Below are positions 1-7,260 of a stretch of DNA of 13,410 nt, piece by piece (positions within the stretch are counted from its first letter, which is position 1; the number at the start of each line of letters is the position of its first letter). The stretch is from 1XD8-76 sp051880335 (lineage in GTDB: Bacteria; Bacillota; Clostridia; Lachnospirales; Lachnospiraceae). The notes under the pieces were generated by a model. That model was given only the letters and a program-made list of their open reading frames with translations. It was not told the DNA's origin and ran no database searches. The stretch is from positions 1 to 13,410 of the forward strand of contig JBJENT010000136.1 of the NCBI GenBank assembly GCA_051880335.1, read 5' to 3'. The translations under genes were made by a program, and so were the position numbers.

Positions 1-1909
1 TCCCATAGTTTTTCATCATGCCGCTGGCCACCATCAGGTTCAGTTTCATATCGTCTACAATCAGTACTCTTGCATCCGGACGGGGTATGATCTGAATCCT
101 GCTTTGATAAGAAGTCGTTGTATACTGGTTGTTCTGCAATGCTTTGACGGTATCTTCTCCAATCGCCACATACTCCTTTATCTGCTGTCCCAGCACGATA
201 TGGAACGTACTTCCTTTTCCATACTCACTTTCCACCGTTATCTCGCCATCCATCATCTCTGCAAGACGCTTGCTGATGGAAAGTCCCAGACCGGTTCCCT
301 GTATATTGCGGTTTCTCCTGGTGTCGACCTGATTAAATTCTCCAAAAATGTATTCCATGTTTTCCGGTTTTATCCCTATCCCGGTATCTTTCACATCAAA
401 GAAAATCCTGGTATCCTTTTCATCATGATTCCACCCGGCGGTAAGCGTAATGGATCCCTTCTCTGTATATTTGGAAGCGTTTCCCAGAATGTTCAAAAGA
501 ATCTGCCTTACCCGGACCTCATCGCCCCATAATTTGCCAGGCATGGTCGGATCCACATTCAGTTCATATCTGGTATTGGTATCCTGTACACGAACGCTGA
601 TGATGCAGCTTACATCATTGATCAGAGATGCCACTTCAAAATCGGCTGGTATCAGTTCGTATTTGCCAGCTTCAATCTTTGAAATATCCAGAATATCATT
701 GATCAGTCCCAACAAACTGTTGCTGGCTATATGGATTTCATTCACCTGGGATATTGTCTTTTCCGGAAGATTCTTTTCCTGCAGGATAATCTCACTCATG
801 CCGATAATGGCATTCATTGGAGTCCTGATCTCATGGCTCATGTTGGCCAGGAAATTGCTTTTTGCTTTATTGGCCTCCTCTGCCAGTTTCCGGCTTTCCT
901 CCAGTTTTTCCATATTCTCCAGTTCCTGGGTCATATCCTGTACAAAGCAGATGGTATAAAGCAGCTCATGAAACTGGTCTTTTACCATAGTCCTGTCCAG
1001 TTTGCATTTTCGGTCTGAGCCATATACTCTTACCAGTTCACTGGTAAAAGCTTCAAAAAAATCCTCTATTTTTCTGGCATATAGTTCATCCTCTTCCCGC
1101 TCCAGGTAACTCTTGGTAGCTTCATTGAAAAGAACGATATATCCGTTACTGTCTGTAACCATAACAGGAATGTTTACATCCCGGAAAACATATTCCGATA
1201 TGTTCGTCCTGGTTGCACCAAAGGTTTTATTGGTACGGGAAATATGGAATAAAATCATAACCGACAAAAAGGCACTGATACAGCTTCCGGGCAGAGCCGG
1301 TATATGAAACACACTTGGAATCAATGTATCAAAAGTATATCCTACAAAAAGAATCGGTCCAAACCAACCAAATTTGTCCAGTACATACTGTTCTCGTTTC
1401 CTTAAGGTATGTTTCTTTCCATAGATAAGAATCAGATAATACTGTCCGATTCCCACCAGAATACACGCGAACTGGCAGATTCTTGCCCAGGACATTTTAC
1501 TGATATACCAGTATCCCCATGGGGTGGTAACAAAGGTAACCGCATCCGGCAGAAGGATTCTGATCCATGCAATTATGGAAACCGTGATATATGCTACAAG
1601 GAAACCATTCAGTTTCTTTTGCGGATATCCTGCCACGATTGCAACATATTTCAAAACATAATATATGTAAAATGTTATGGCCATCAATGCAATTGCACGT
1701 GGGATATAGGCAAAATTGTCATCAAAGCATATACTCATCCAGGCATATCCGGCATCCCAGAAGAACACACAGATACAGATACGAAACATTGCTTTTCCAC
1801 TTCTTGACTGCTTGTTTTCCAGATAATTTTCCCTGCCGAATTCAAGCGCCACAAGTCCCATACCGAACAATATAAATGCAATCAATCCACTTAAGGTATA
1901 TACATTCAC
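1..1909 (-). CDS. 7TM hybrid sensor histidine kinase (3' end beyond window)
   Basis: This is a membrane sensor kinase expected to autophosphorylate a histidine and pass the phosphate to its own receiver domain. I read 636 residues from a GTG at 1909, which has AGGGAGGG just upstream and an in-frame TAG behind it. About seven hydrophobic segments fill residues 5-225, resembling the 7TM N-terminal region of histidine kinases. A PAS-like segment follows (about 240-330, IPVMVTDSNGYIVLFNE), then a charged linker helix. The HisKA H-box is NMSHEIRTPMN with His359. The HATPase shows the N box (NILGNASKYTE, 473-483), G1 DTGIG (508-512) and G2 GTGLGL (538-543). A receiver begins at about 614 with the acidic pair Asp619-Asp620; its phosphorylated Asp lies outside the window. 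The gene starts 25 bp after the SGNH gene, so the two are probably co-transcribed. The signal and target are unknown. The family call is sure; the role is inference. Confidence 0.93.
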   Translation of the reverse strand, partial: MNVYTLSGLIAFILFGMGLVALEFGRENYLENKQSRSGKAMFRICICVFFWDAGYAWMSICFDDNFAYIPRAIALMAITFYIYYVLKYVAIVAGYPQKKLNGFLVAYITVSIIAWIRILLPDAVTFVTTPWGYWYISKMSWARICQFACILVGIGQYYLILIYGKKHTLRKREQYVLDKFGWFGPILFVGYTFDTLIPSVFHIPALPGSCISAFLSVMILFHISRTNKTFGATRTNISEYVFRDVNIPVMVTDSNGYIVLFNEATKSYLEREEDELYARKIEDFFEAFTSELVRVYGSDRKCKLDRTMVKDQFHELLYTICFVQDMTQELENMEKLEESRKLAEEANKAKSNFLANMSHEIRTPMNAIIGMSEIILQEKNLPEKTISQVNEIHIASNSLLGLINDILDISKIEAGKYELIPADFEVASLINDVSCIISVRVQDTNTRYELNVDPTMPGKLWGDEVRVRQILLNILGNASKYTEKGSITLTAGWNHDEKDTRIFFDVKDTGIGIKPENMEYIFGEFNQVDTRRNRNIQGTGLGLSISKRLAEMMDGEITVESEYGKGSTFHIVLGQQIKEYVAIGEDTVKALQNNQYTTTSYQSRIQIIPRPDARVLIVDDMKLNLMVASGMMKNYG

Positions 1910-1934
1910 AAGTATCCCTCCCTGCGCTTTTATC

Positions 1935-2873
1935 CTATTTCTCTATTGCAGCATGACTTTTCAGATAATCGGTCCACAAATAGATATATTTTGCATATAA
2001 ATGTACCCCATCAGAAGTATACTCTGCATTCAGGTTACCATTTTCATCGCACACTACACTGTTGATATCCAGATAGAAAATATCTTTTCCGTTATCCATT
2101 TCCTGCAGGATGCGGTTTCTTTCGTTGATTCCTTCATTATTGATATAATCGCCTTTATTGGATCTTTCTTCGGTCACATTCATGATACTCTGGACAAAAA
2201 TAACCGCATCCGGCTGCCACACACGTATCTGCGAAACCATTTCCTCATAATGCTGGGTAAAATAGTCCAGATCACCGGTTCCCATATCATTGATTCCAAT
2301 CATAATATAAACCTTTTTGAAAGAATTTTCCTGTAAAGAATCCGCAATATTTTCCTTCCAGTTTCCATCCTTAAAATGGCGGTTCGGCGGTCCAAACACT
2401 CCGGTAAGGGTCATACCGGAAGAACAATAGAAAGTAGCACTGTCCAGCCCACCATATTCATATAAGCCAACGGTCCGGGAATCTCCTATAAATACTGCAT
2501 CATCAAAATAATTCTCTCCGGCTTCTCCCAAAACCACCCTGCCACCGCTTTTCTGGTTCTCCTGCCCGTCATCTACTTCTTCCGTCCCGATTTCTTCTCC
2601 GGTGGCATCTGTTTCTCCGGCTCCATCCTTTTCCCCAATGCCATCTATTTCTCCGATTCCATTTACTCCATCGATCCTATTCTTTTCTCCCTGTATATTC
2701 GCTGTAAGTTCCTCTGCAAATTTCTCCAGAAAGAACCTGTTTTCTTTTTCCTGATGCAGAAGATCCGGAAAAAACATTTGCCTGATTGCAGCAGTATAGC
2801 CCATCATGGTTGAAAAAATCATTCCACCAATGCATAAAAAAACAATATAACGAAATGATTTCCATTTCTTCAT
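1935..2873 (-). CDS. Membrane-anchored SGNH/GDSL hydrolase-like protein (DltD/AlgJ-like role)
   Basis: This is a 312-residue protein with one N-terminal membrane segment (about 8-30), a charged low-complexity linker (about 60-110) and an SGNH-fold domain outside the cell. Catalytic blocks are visible: block I as IGDSR with Ser132, block III as GIND (193-196), and block V as DGVH with Asp288 and His291. In acylation systems such as AlgI/AlgJ or PatA/PatB, a protein of this fold works with an MBOAT to move or remove acyl groups on an extracellular polymer. The MBOAT gene lies directly upstream (52 bp) and the kinase directly downstream, supporting that role. I chose the ATG at 2873, which has GAGG nine bases ahead, over an in-frame TTG at 2888 without a ribosome site. 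The linker contains a four-unit hexapeptide repeat. The fold is sure; whether it is a transferase or an esterase cannot be told. Confidence 0.88.
   Translation of the reverse strand: MKKWKSFRYIVFLCIGGMIFSTMMGYTAAIRQMFFPDLLHQEKENRFFLEKFAEELTANIQGEKNRIDGVNGIGEIDGIGEKDGAGETDATGEEIGTEEVDDGQENQKSGGRVVLGEAGENYFDDAVFIGDSRTVGLYEYGGLDSATFYCSSGMTLTGVFGPPNRHFKDGNWKENIADSLQENSFKKVYIMIGINDMGTGDLDYFTQHYEEMVSQIRVWQPDAVIFVQSIMNVTEERSNKGDYINNEGINERNRILQEMDNGKDIFYLDINSVVCDENGNLNAEYTSDGVHLYAKYIYLWTDYLKSHAAIEK
2586..2657 (-). repeat. Four-unit 18-bp imperfect coding repeat in the SGNH linker
   Basis: Four in-frame 18-bp units encode IGEIDG, IGEKDG, AGETDA and TGEEIG (residues 73-96). They sit in the spacer between the membrane anchor and the SGNH domain. 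The units are diverged but share the pattern xGExDG. The likely role is a flexible acidic spacer whose length can change by slippage. Repeat number in relatives is not known from this sequence. Confidence 0.75.
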
Positions 2874-2925
2874 TCCTATGTACCTCAAAATCTATCATTA
2901 CTCAAATCTATAATATAAAATGCTC

Positions 2926-4287
2926 TCAAAATCTAAAATATAAAAAAGGATTATTTCCGGCAACGATCAAATACCATATGCACATCCAGAACAAAGCTGT
3001 CAAAAGAATCATTCCAAGCCAGTTGTCCTTTGCTTTTTTATAGAATCTATGGGCCCAGCCCGTACACATAAACATACCAATCAGGATGGTAACACCGTAT
3101 TTCATGCAGGCATTCCGGAATACCATGTGATTTACGGAAATACCCGGAAGGATGCCAAACATCCTTCCCAGATAGGTCATCAGCTGATTCGGATCTGTTA
3201 TGGCGAAGCATACCCAGGAAATCCCGATTACCAGTAATACATAGATATGCTTCAAAATCGTTACTATTCCATTTTTACGTTCTGTTTTTAAGCCGGTCTT
3301 TTTTCCAAGGGACATCATTTTCTCTATGGCGATCACTGCAAACAAAAGCATGCCCCATAGGAAAAAGTTGACCGACGTACCATGCCACACCGATGTCATA
3401 ACCCATACGATGAACAGGTTCAGAATCGTCCGAAACCATTTTCCCCGGCTTCCTCCCAGCGGAATGTAGACATATTTTGTGAACCACCGGCCCAGTGTCA
3501 TATGCCATCTTCGGTAAAATTCCCTGACGCTGCAGGCCATATAGGGCAGGTGAAAGTTTTCAGGCAGTCGGAATCCAAGCATTCTTCCCAGTCCCACTGC
3601 CATCATGGAATATCCGAAAAAGTCAAAATAAATCTGCAGGGAAAAAGAAATCACACCCAGCCATGCAAGAGGTGTGGAAATGCTGCTGTAGCCTATGGTG
3701 GAAATTTCCTTCCAGAGCAGCGTCAACCGGTCTGCCAACAGCACCTTCATAACCAGTCCTATCGTAAAATCCTTCAGCCCCTGGTCAAAATCTTCTATGG
3801 ATACCTTCGGATTTTTCAACTGCTTTTCCACTTCTCCGTAGGTAACAATGGGCCCCGCTACCAGCTGTGGAAACATACTGATATAGGTACCCAGACGCAG
3901 CAGGGAATGTTCCGACTCAATGTCTCCCCGATAGACATCTACCAGATAGGATATGCTTTGAAAGGTATAAAAACTAACACCCAGCGGCAGCATAATCCCT
4001 CCCGGTGCCCATTTAAAAAACAGAAGCAGACTCAGATTCAATGAAATACCCAGAAGCAGACAAAACAGCTTCCAGATTTTTCTATGTGACCCAAGTCCTC
4101 TGCCCAATATGTAATTTACCAGAATAGACCCCAGGAGCAGAAAAATATAACGTGGCTCTCCATATGCATAAAAGAATAAACTTCCAATCAGTAAAACCAC
4201 GTTACGCCCAGATACCGGTACTATATAATATATCAATAAAAATACTGGCAAAAATACCAGAATAAATAAAATACTGCTGAAAATCAT
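2926..4287 (-). CDS. MBOAT family O-acyltransferase (DltB/AlgI/PatA-like)
   Basis: This is a 453-residue multi-pass membrane protein that should move an acyl group, probably acetyl, from the cytosol across the membrane onto a secreted or wall polymer. Family signs include LGVSFYTFQSISYLVDVYRG (102-121), REFYRRWHMTLGRWFTKYVYIPLGG (256-279), the WHG motif with the invariant His302 (SVWHGTSVNFFLWG), His262 in the RRWH motif, and the AlgI-type ending NNPFLYFRF. Length fits the AlgI/PatA group (450-500). The ATG at 4287 is preceded by AAGGTGA. The SGNH gene follows 52 bp after the stop and the kinase after that. No alginate, cellulose or Dlt genes are in the window, so the acylated polymer is unknown. 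It is not DltB of a standard dlt operon, because DltA and DltC are absent nearby. Confidence 0.93.
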   Translation of the reverse strand: MIFSSILFILVFLPVFLLIYYIVPVSGRNVVLLIGSLFFYAYGEPRYIFLLLGSILVNYILGRGLGSHRKIWKLFCLLLGISLNLSLLLFFKWAPGGIMLPLGVSFYTFQSISYLVDVYRGDIESEHSLLRLGTYISMFPQLVAGPIVTYGEVEKQLKNPKVSIEDFDQGLKDFTIGLVMKVLLADRLTLLWKEISTIGYSSISTPLAWLGVISFSLQIYFDFFGYSMMAVGLGRMLGFRLPENFHLPYMACSVREFYRRWHMTLGRWFTKYVYIPLGGSRGKWFRTILNLFIVWVMTSVWHGTSVNFFLWGMLLFAVIAIEKMMSLGKKTGLKTERKNGIVTILKHIYVLLVIGISWVCFAITDPNQLMTYLGRMFGILPGISVNHMVFRNACMKYGVTILIGMFMCTGWAHRFYKKAKDNWLGMILLTALFWMCIWYLIVAGNNPFLYFRF

Positions 4288-4351
4288 AACGTCACCTTCG
4301 CCTATAAATAAGGTAACACCATTTTCAGCAGTCGTATAGATATTTTATGTG

Positions 4352-4383
4352 AATTTCTTTTTCATTTTTTAAAATTTCTTTTT
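4352..4383 (-). repeat. Two direct copies of an 11-bp AT-rich motif, 21 bp apart
   Basis: The minus-strand motif AAAAAGAAATT occurs at 4373-4383 and again at 4352-4362, exactly 21 bp (two helical turns) apart, upstream of the MBOAT gene. The spacing would suit a regulator binding one face of the helix. The motif is simple and AT-rich, so chance is plausible. I found no convincing -35/-10 pair in this 99-bp gap, so the MBOAT unit may be read from further upstream or from an activator-dependent promoter. Confidence 0.3.
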
Positions 4384-4386
4384 ATA

Positions 4387-4947
4387 TTATCCTAAAAGCT
4401 TCTCTATTTTTTTCTTTATTCTCTGTGGAAGTTCTTCTTTCTTTAATCCGGTCCATACACATTTTCCGCCATAGGTCATTCCGGAGGTTTTAAAGAATTC
4501 CTTCATGGCCCTCATTGCTCCTGTACTTTGCCCTAATACTGCGGAAAAAGGAAACGGTGTATTGCAGGCAGTAAAAAGGATATAGGTCTGGTTTTTGGAA
4601 AGTCTTCCTTTCGGGAAGGTAGCGGTATCCTCCATGGCAACGCCCTTTAGCCGGTCAAACATGTTTTTGACCGCTGCCGGTACATTGGCCCAGTAAACCG
4701 GTGCTGACAGTATCACCAGGTCACAGGCTTTCAGCTGATCCGTTATTTCCTGTATATCATCCTGTATCACACATCTCCTTGCATCCTTACATGCTTCGCA
4801 TCCTCTGCAGTATCCGATATTCTTTTCATATAAGGAAACAAACTGTACCTGATGTCCCTTTTCCTTAGCAATTTTCAGTCCGTATTCCAACATTCTGCCC
4901 GTTGCTCCCTGTTTATGAGGTCCGCCTGATATAGCCAGTATCTTCAT
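4387..4947 (-). CDS. Flavodoxin-fold NAD(P)H-dependent FMN reductase / iron-sulfur flavoprotein-like
   Basis: This is a 186-residue cytosolic flavoprotein. The FMN phosphate loop is SGGPHKQGATG (7-17), and APVYWANVPAAVKNMFDR (82-99) is the second flavin-contacting segment typical of the NADPH-dependent FMN reductase family. Cysteines at 47, 50, 53 and 59 form CX2CX2CX5C, which fits the compact cluster motif of archaeal-type iron-sulfur flavoproteins (Isf, CX2CX2CX4-7C). The protein could therefore hold a 4Fe-4S cluster, though many reductases keep this motif without a proven cluster. The start is fixed by AAGGAGG seven bases ahead of the ATG. It has its own strong promoter and a likely operator. 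It may act in electron transfer or detoxification of quinones or nitro compounds; the substrate is unknown. The MBOAT gene follows 99 bp downstream on the same strand. Confidence 0.88.
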   Translation of the reverse strand: MKILAISGGPHKQGATGRMLEYGLKIAKEKGHQVQFVSLYEKNIGYCRGCEACKDARRCVIQDDIQEITDQLKACDLVILSAPVYWANVPAAVKNMFDRLKGVAMEDTATFPKGRLSKNQTYILFTACNTPFPFSAVLGQSTGAMRAMKEFFKTSGMTYGGKCVWTGLKKEELPQRIKKKIEKLLG

Positions 4948-4967
4948 AACAAATCCTCCTTCACATC

Positions 4968-4992
4968 ATAATCAAACTATCGGTTTAATTAT
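4968..4992. promoter_or_regulatory. 25-bp inverted repeat over the -10 of the flavoprotein promoter (likely operator)
   Basis: The arms ATAATCAAAC (4968-4977) and GTTTAATTAT (4983-4992) match as an inverted repeat at 9 of 10 positions around a 5-bp centre. The right arm covers most of the -10 box and the rest spans the probable transcription start, so a bound dimer should block transcription. MarR/HxlR or TetR type repressors often control such flavoprotein genes. No such regulator is adjacent, and the window's tetR gene is 1.6 kb away. Confidence 0.55.
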
Positions 4993-5015
4993 AGTAGTAA
5001 AACAATTTTTGTCAA
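4988..5015 (-). promoter_or_regulatory. Sigma-A promoter of the flavoprotein gene
   Basis: On the minus strand TTGACA (5010-5015) and TATAAT (4988-4993) both match the consensus fully, with a 16-bp spacer. The implied start near 4981 gives a leader of about 35 bases with the AAGGAGG site. It is the strongest promoter-like sequence in the window. Confidence 0.85.
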
Positions 5016-5044
5016 GTTATTTCCCACTTTTCTTCATATTTCTC

Positions 5045-5073
5045 TTGGCTTTTCCCGGAAAATACCGTAGACT
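5045..5073 (+). promoter_or_regulatory. Possible promoter of the amino-acid transporter
   Basis: TTGGCT (5045-5050) and TAGACT (5068-5073) are separated by 17 bp; each matches the sigma-A consensus at 4 of 6 positions. A TATATA-like stretch near 5085 has no fitting -35. Transcription from here would begin near 5080, just before the palindrome at 5104. Confidence 0.35.
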
Positions 5074-5103
5074 AGACCTATGCATATATAAACAAGAAAG
5101 ATG

Positions 5104-5120
5104 GGTGTATAAAATACACC
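5104..5120. promoter_or_regulatory. Perfect 17-bp palindrome in the transporter leader
   Basis: GGTGTAT-AAA-ATACACC is a perfect 7-bp inverted repeat with a 3-bp centre. It lies 4 bp before the GAGGGA ribosome site (5125-5130) of the transporter. It could be a repressor site downstream of the promoter, or an RNA hairpin affecting translation. I saw no second copy elsewhere in the window. Confidence 0.5.
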
Positions 5121-5137
5121 ACAAGAGGGAATTTTTT

Positions 5138-6541
5138 ATGAAAACTGAATCAAAACGTGGAAACTTTTCAGGGCAGCTCGGCTTTATATTAGCCTCTGCA
5201 GGTAGTGCTGTCGGGCTTGGGAACATTTGGCGTTTCCCATACCTTGCAGCAAAAGATGGCGGTGGCATCTTTTTAGTATGCTACCTGATTTTAGCAATCA
5301 CCTTTGGTTTTGCCCTGTTAACAACAGAAATCTCCATTGGTCGTAAAACAAGACAAAGTCCATTGACCGCTTACAAAACCATTCATCCTAAATGGGGCTT
5401 CATCGGTCTCTTTGCATTTTTGGTTCCTGCTATTATCTTACCATACTACTGCACCATCGGTGGATGGGTATTTAAATATCTGGCACTGTATGTAACCGGT
5501 GGCCATCAGGCTTCCGTGGCTGATTCCTACTTTGGTGGTTATATTACCAGTTCCCCGGAGCCTATAATCTGGATGCTGATCTATTTTGGCATCACAGCCT
5601 TTATCGTTATCCTGGGCGTAGAAAAAGGAATTGAAAAATACAGTCGTATTTTAATGCCGATCCTGGTTGTACTGATCGTAGGTATCGCTATTTTCTCACT
5701 GACTTTGACCCATACCGATGAAACCGGTATCACAAGGACAGGTATGCAGGGTCTGAAAGTATATCTGATTCCGGACTTTGAAGGTATGACCCTTCGCAGC
5801 CTGATGAACATTATCATGGATGCCATGGGACAGCTTTTCTTCTCCATTAGTGTGGCTATGGGCATCATGGTTACTTATGGCTCCTATGCAAAAAAAGATA
5901 CCAATTTGATGAAATCCATCAATCATATCGAGATTTTTGATACAGCCATTGCATTCCTTGCAGGTATGATGATCATTCCTGCTGTTGTAACATTCATGGG
6001 AAAAGAAAACATGTCCGGTGGCCCTGGACTGATTTTCGTTTCTCTGCCAAAAGTATTTGATGCCATGGGTGGTATCGGCAGATTTATCGGTATTTTATTC
6101 TTTCTGATCGTATCCTTTGCGGCGATTACTTCTTCTGTTTCCGTTATGGAAGCAATTGTTTCCAGTATGATGGATTACTTCCATGCCGGCAGAAAGAAAT
6201 GTTCCTTTATCGTTATCGCATACACTCTGGTCATGGGTATCGTTGTATGTCTGGGATACAACAAATGGTACTTCGAACTGAAGCTTCCAAACGGATCAGT
6301 TGGTCAGATTCTGGATGTGATGGACTTCATCAGTAACAACATCTTTATGCCATTTGTTGCCTTCTGTACCAGTATATTAATCGGCTGGGTTGCAAAACCT
6401 AAGACAGTCATTGACGAAGTAATGCAGGATGGCAAGTTCAAATTTGGCCGTAAGACACTATACATCGTAATGATCAAATTTGTGGCACCGGCCATGCTCC
6501 TTCTCCTGCTTCTGCAGTCCTTCGGGATCGTGAAGTTCTAG
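5138..6541 (+). CDS. Sodium-dependent amino-acid transporter, NSS/SNF (SLC6) family
   Basis: This is a 467-residue inner-membrane symporter that brings in an amino acid with Na+. TM1 carries the family signature GSAVGLGNIWRFPY (22-35) followed by DGGGIF, with Asn29 at the usual sodium-ligand position. TM6 has the broken-helix region (about 228-250, FFSISVAMG). TM8 has ITSSVSVMEA (330-339). Gly164 and Pro174 give the GX9P pattern described for TM5 of MhsT-type members. I count about 11 membrane helices, as in MhsT, rather than the 12 of animal transporters. The ATG at 5138 has GAGGGA eight bases upstream and begins MKTESKRGNFSGQLGF, as the family does; the open frame runs further up but lacks support. 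It is monocistronic, ending in a strong terminator. The substrate, perhaps an aromatic or branched amino acid, cannot be read from sequence. Confidence 0.95.
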   Translation: MKTESKRGNFSGQLGFILASAGSAVGLGNIWRFPYLAAKDGGGIFLVCYLILAITFGFALLTTEISIGRKTRQSPLTAYKTIHPKWGFIGLFAFLVPAIILPYYCTIGGWVFKYLALYVTGGHQASVADSYFGGYITSSPEPIIWMLIYFGITAFIVILGVEKGIEKYSRILMPILVVLIVGIAIFSLTLTHTDETGITRTGMQGLKVYLIPDFEGMTLRSLMNIIMDAMGQLFFSISVAMGIMVTYGSYAKKDTNLMKSINHIEIFDTAIAFLAGMMIIPAVVTFMGKENMSGGPGLIFVSLPKVFDAMGGIGRFIGILFFLIVSFAAITSSVSVMEAIVSSMMDYFHAGRKKCSFIVIAYTLVMGIVVCLGYNKWYFELKLPNGSVGQILDVMDFISNNIFMPFVAFCTSILIGWVAKPKTVIDEVMQDGKFKFGRKTLYIVMIKFVAPAMLLLLLLQSFGIVKF

Positions 6542-6566
6542 GACGTCGCGCAGGGCAGGATAAGCG

Positions 6567-6614
6567 AAAAGGCCCCCGCAGAACCGAAAAAAGTTTTTTC
6601 TGTGGGGGCCTTTT
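6567..6614. terminator. Bidirectional rho-independent terminator between transporter and tetR
   Basis: The 17-bp arms 6567-6583 and 6598-6614 pair as AAAAGGCCCCCGCAGAA with its complement, broken only by one G-U wobble, and enclose an A/T-rich loop that is itself self-complementary. Each strand ends the stem with a short T run. It serves the transporter (plus) and the met operon (minus), and overlaps the tetR stop codon by two bases. Confidence 0.93.
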
Positions 6615-7251
6615 ATGCATCCCCTCCTACGATGGTCCGGTACAGCATCCCGAAGCCCTGCTGCAGGAAATCTTCCTTGGAAAGCTTCATTTCCTGTCCA
6701 ATATAGTTCTCCTTGTTGGCGGAAAGAAGAATCAGGCCGGACAACGCTCCCCAGAAGAAAAATATAGCCTGATGAATCTGCAGATCCGCTCTGATATCCC
6801 CTTTTTCCATTCCTTCTTTCAGAAAAACAGCCAGAAGCTCATTGATCTTTTCGCCCACCAGAAAGGTCTCCTTTTCTTCCGGCAGAAATCTGGTTGTTTC
6901 AAAATCGATATTGATGGTATCCAGTACCATTTTGAAGTACAGGGGATACTCTTCCTGATATCGGACCAGTGCTTTGCAGATTTCCAGATATCTCTGCTTT
7001 GTCTCATCACTGCGTTCCAAAGCAGACTTAATATAGTCATGCAGCTTCTGCATGCTCTCCAGCACCAGCACTCCGATCAGTTCTTCTTTGTCTTTAAAAT
7101 ATACATACAACGTGGCTTTACTGTAGCCCGACATCTGGGCGATGTCACTCATGGTGGTGTTTTCGATTCCCTTTTCCATAAATAACTGTTCTGCCGCAGC
7201 GGTTATCTTTTTTCGGTGTACGCTTTGCGGCTGCTTTTTCCTTCTCGCCAT
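6613..7251 (-). CDS. TetR/AcrR family transcriptional regulator
   Basis: This is a 212-residue one-component regulator. The N-terminal helix-turn-helix is typical: ITAAAEQLFMEKGIENTTMS (16-35), then DIAQMSGYSKATLYVYFKDK (36-55). The C-terminal part (60-212) is the variable ligand and dimer domain, with hydrophobic segments such as AIFFFWGALSGLILL. Its AGGAGG ribosome site overlaps the metH stop codon, and the ATG comes nine bases after that stop, so it is the last gene of the met operon. The ligand and target are unknown. It may control its own operon or the convergent transporter, but no site in the window is clearly its own. The terminator begins inside its stop codon. Confidence 0.93.
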   Translation of the reverse strand: MARRKKQPQSVHRKKITAAAEQLFMEKGIENTTMSDIAQMSGYSKATLYVYFKDKEELIGVLVLESMQKLHDYIKSALERSDETKQRYLEICKALVRYQEEYPLYFKMVLDTINIDFETTRFLPEEKETFLVGEKINELLAVFLKEGMEKGDIRADLQIHQAIFFFWGALSGLILLSANKENYIGQEMKLSKEDFLQQGFGMLYRTIVGGDA

Positions 7252-7260
7252 AAAAGCCTC

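Noticed and set aside
104..959. Plus-strand open frames at the left edge
   Set aside because: The minus strand encodes the HisKA, HATPase and receiver parts of the kinase without a stop, so these are shadows.
2874..2888. TTG start five codons upstream for the SGNH gene
   Set aside because: No ribosome site precedes it, while the ATG at 2873 has GAGG at a good distance.
3382..4044. 220-codon plus-strand open frame opposite the MBOAT gene
   Set aside because: Antisense to a clear MBOAT protein, rich in Gln, His and Cys as shadow frames often are, with no ribosome site.
5009..5137. Upstream extension of the transporter reading frame, beginning MSSYFPLF
   Set aside because: It has no ribosome site, overlaps the flavoprotein promoter and the transporter leader palindrome, and adds residues not found in the family. 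The ATG at 5138 has GAGGGA and a normal N-terminus.
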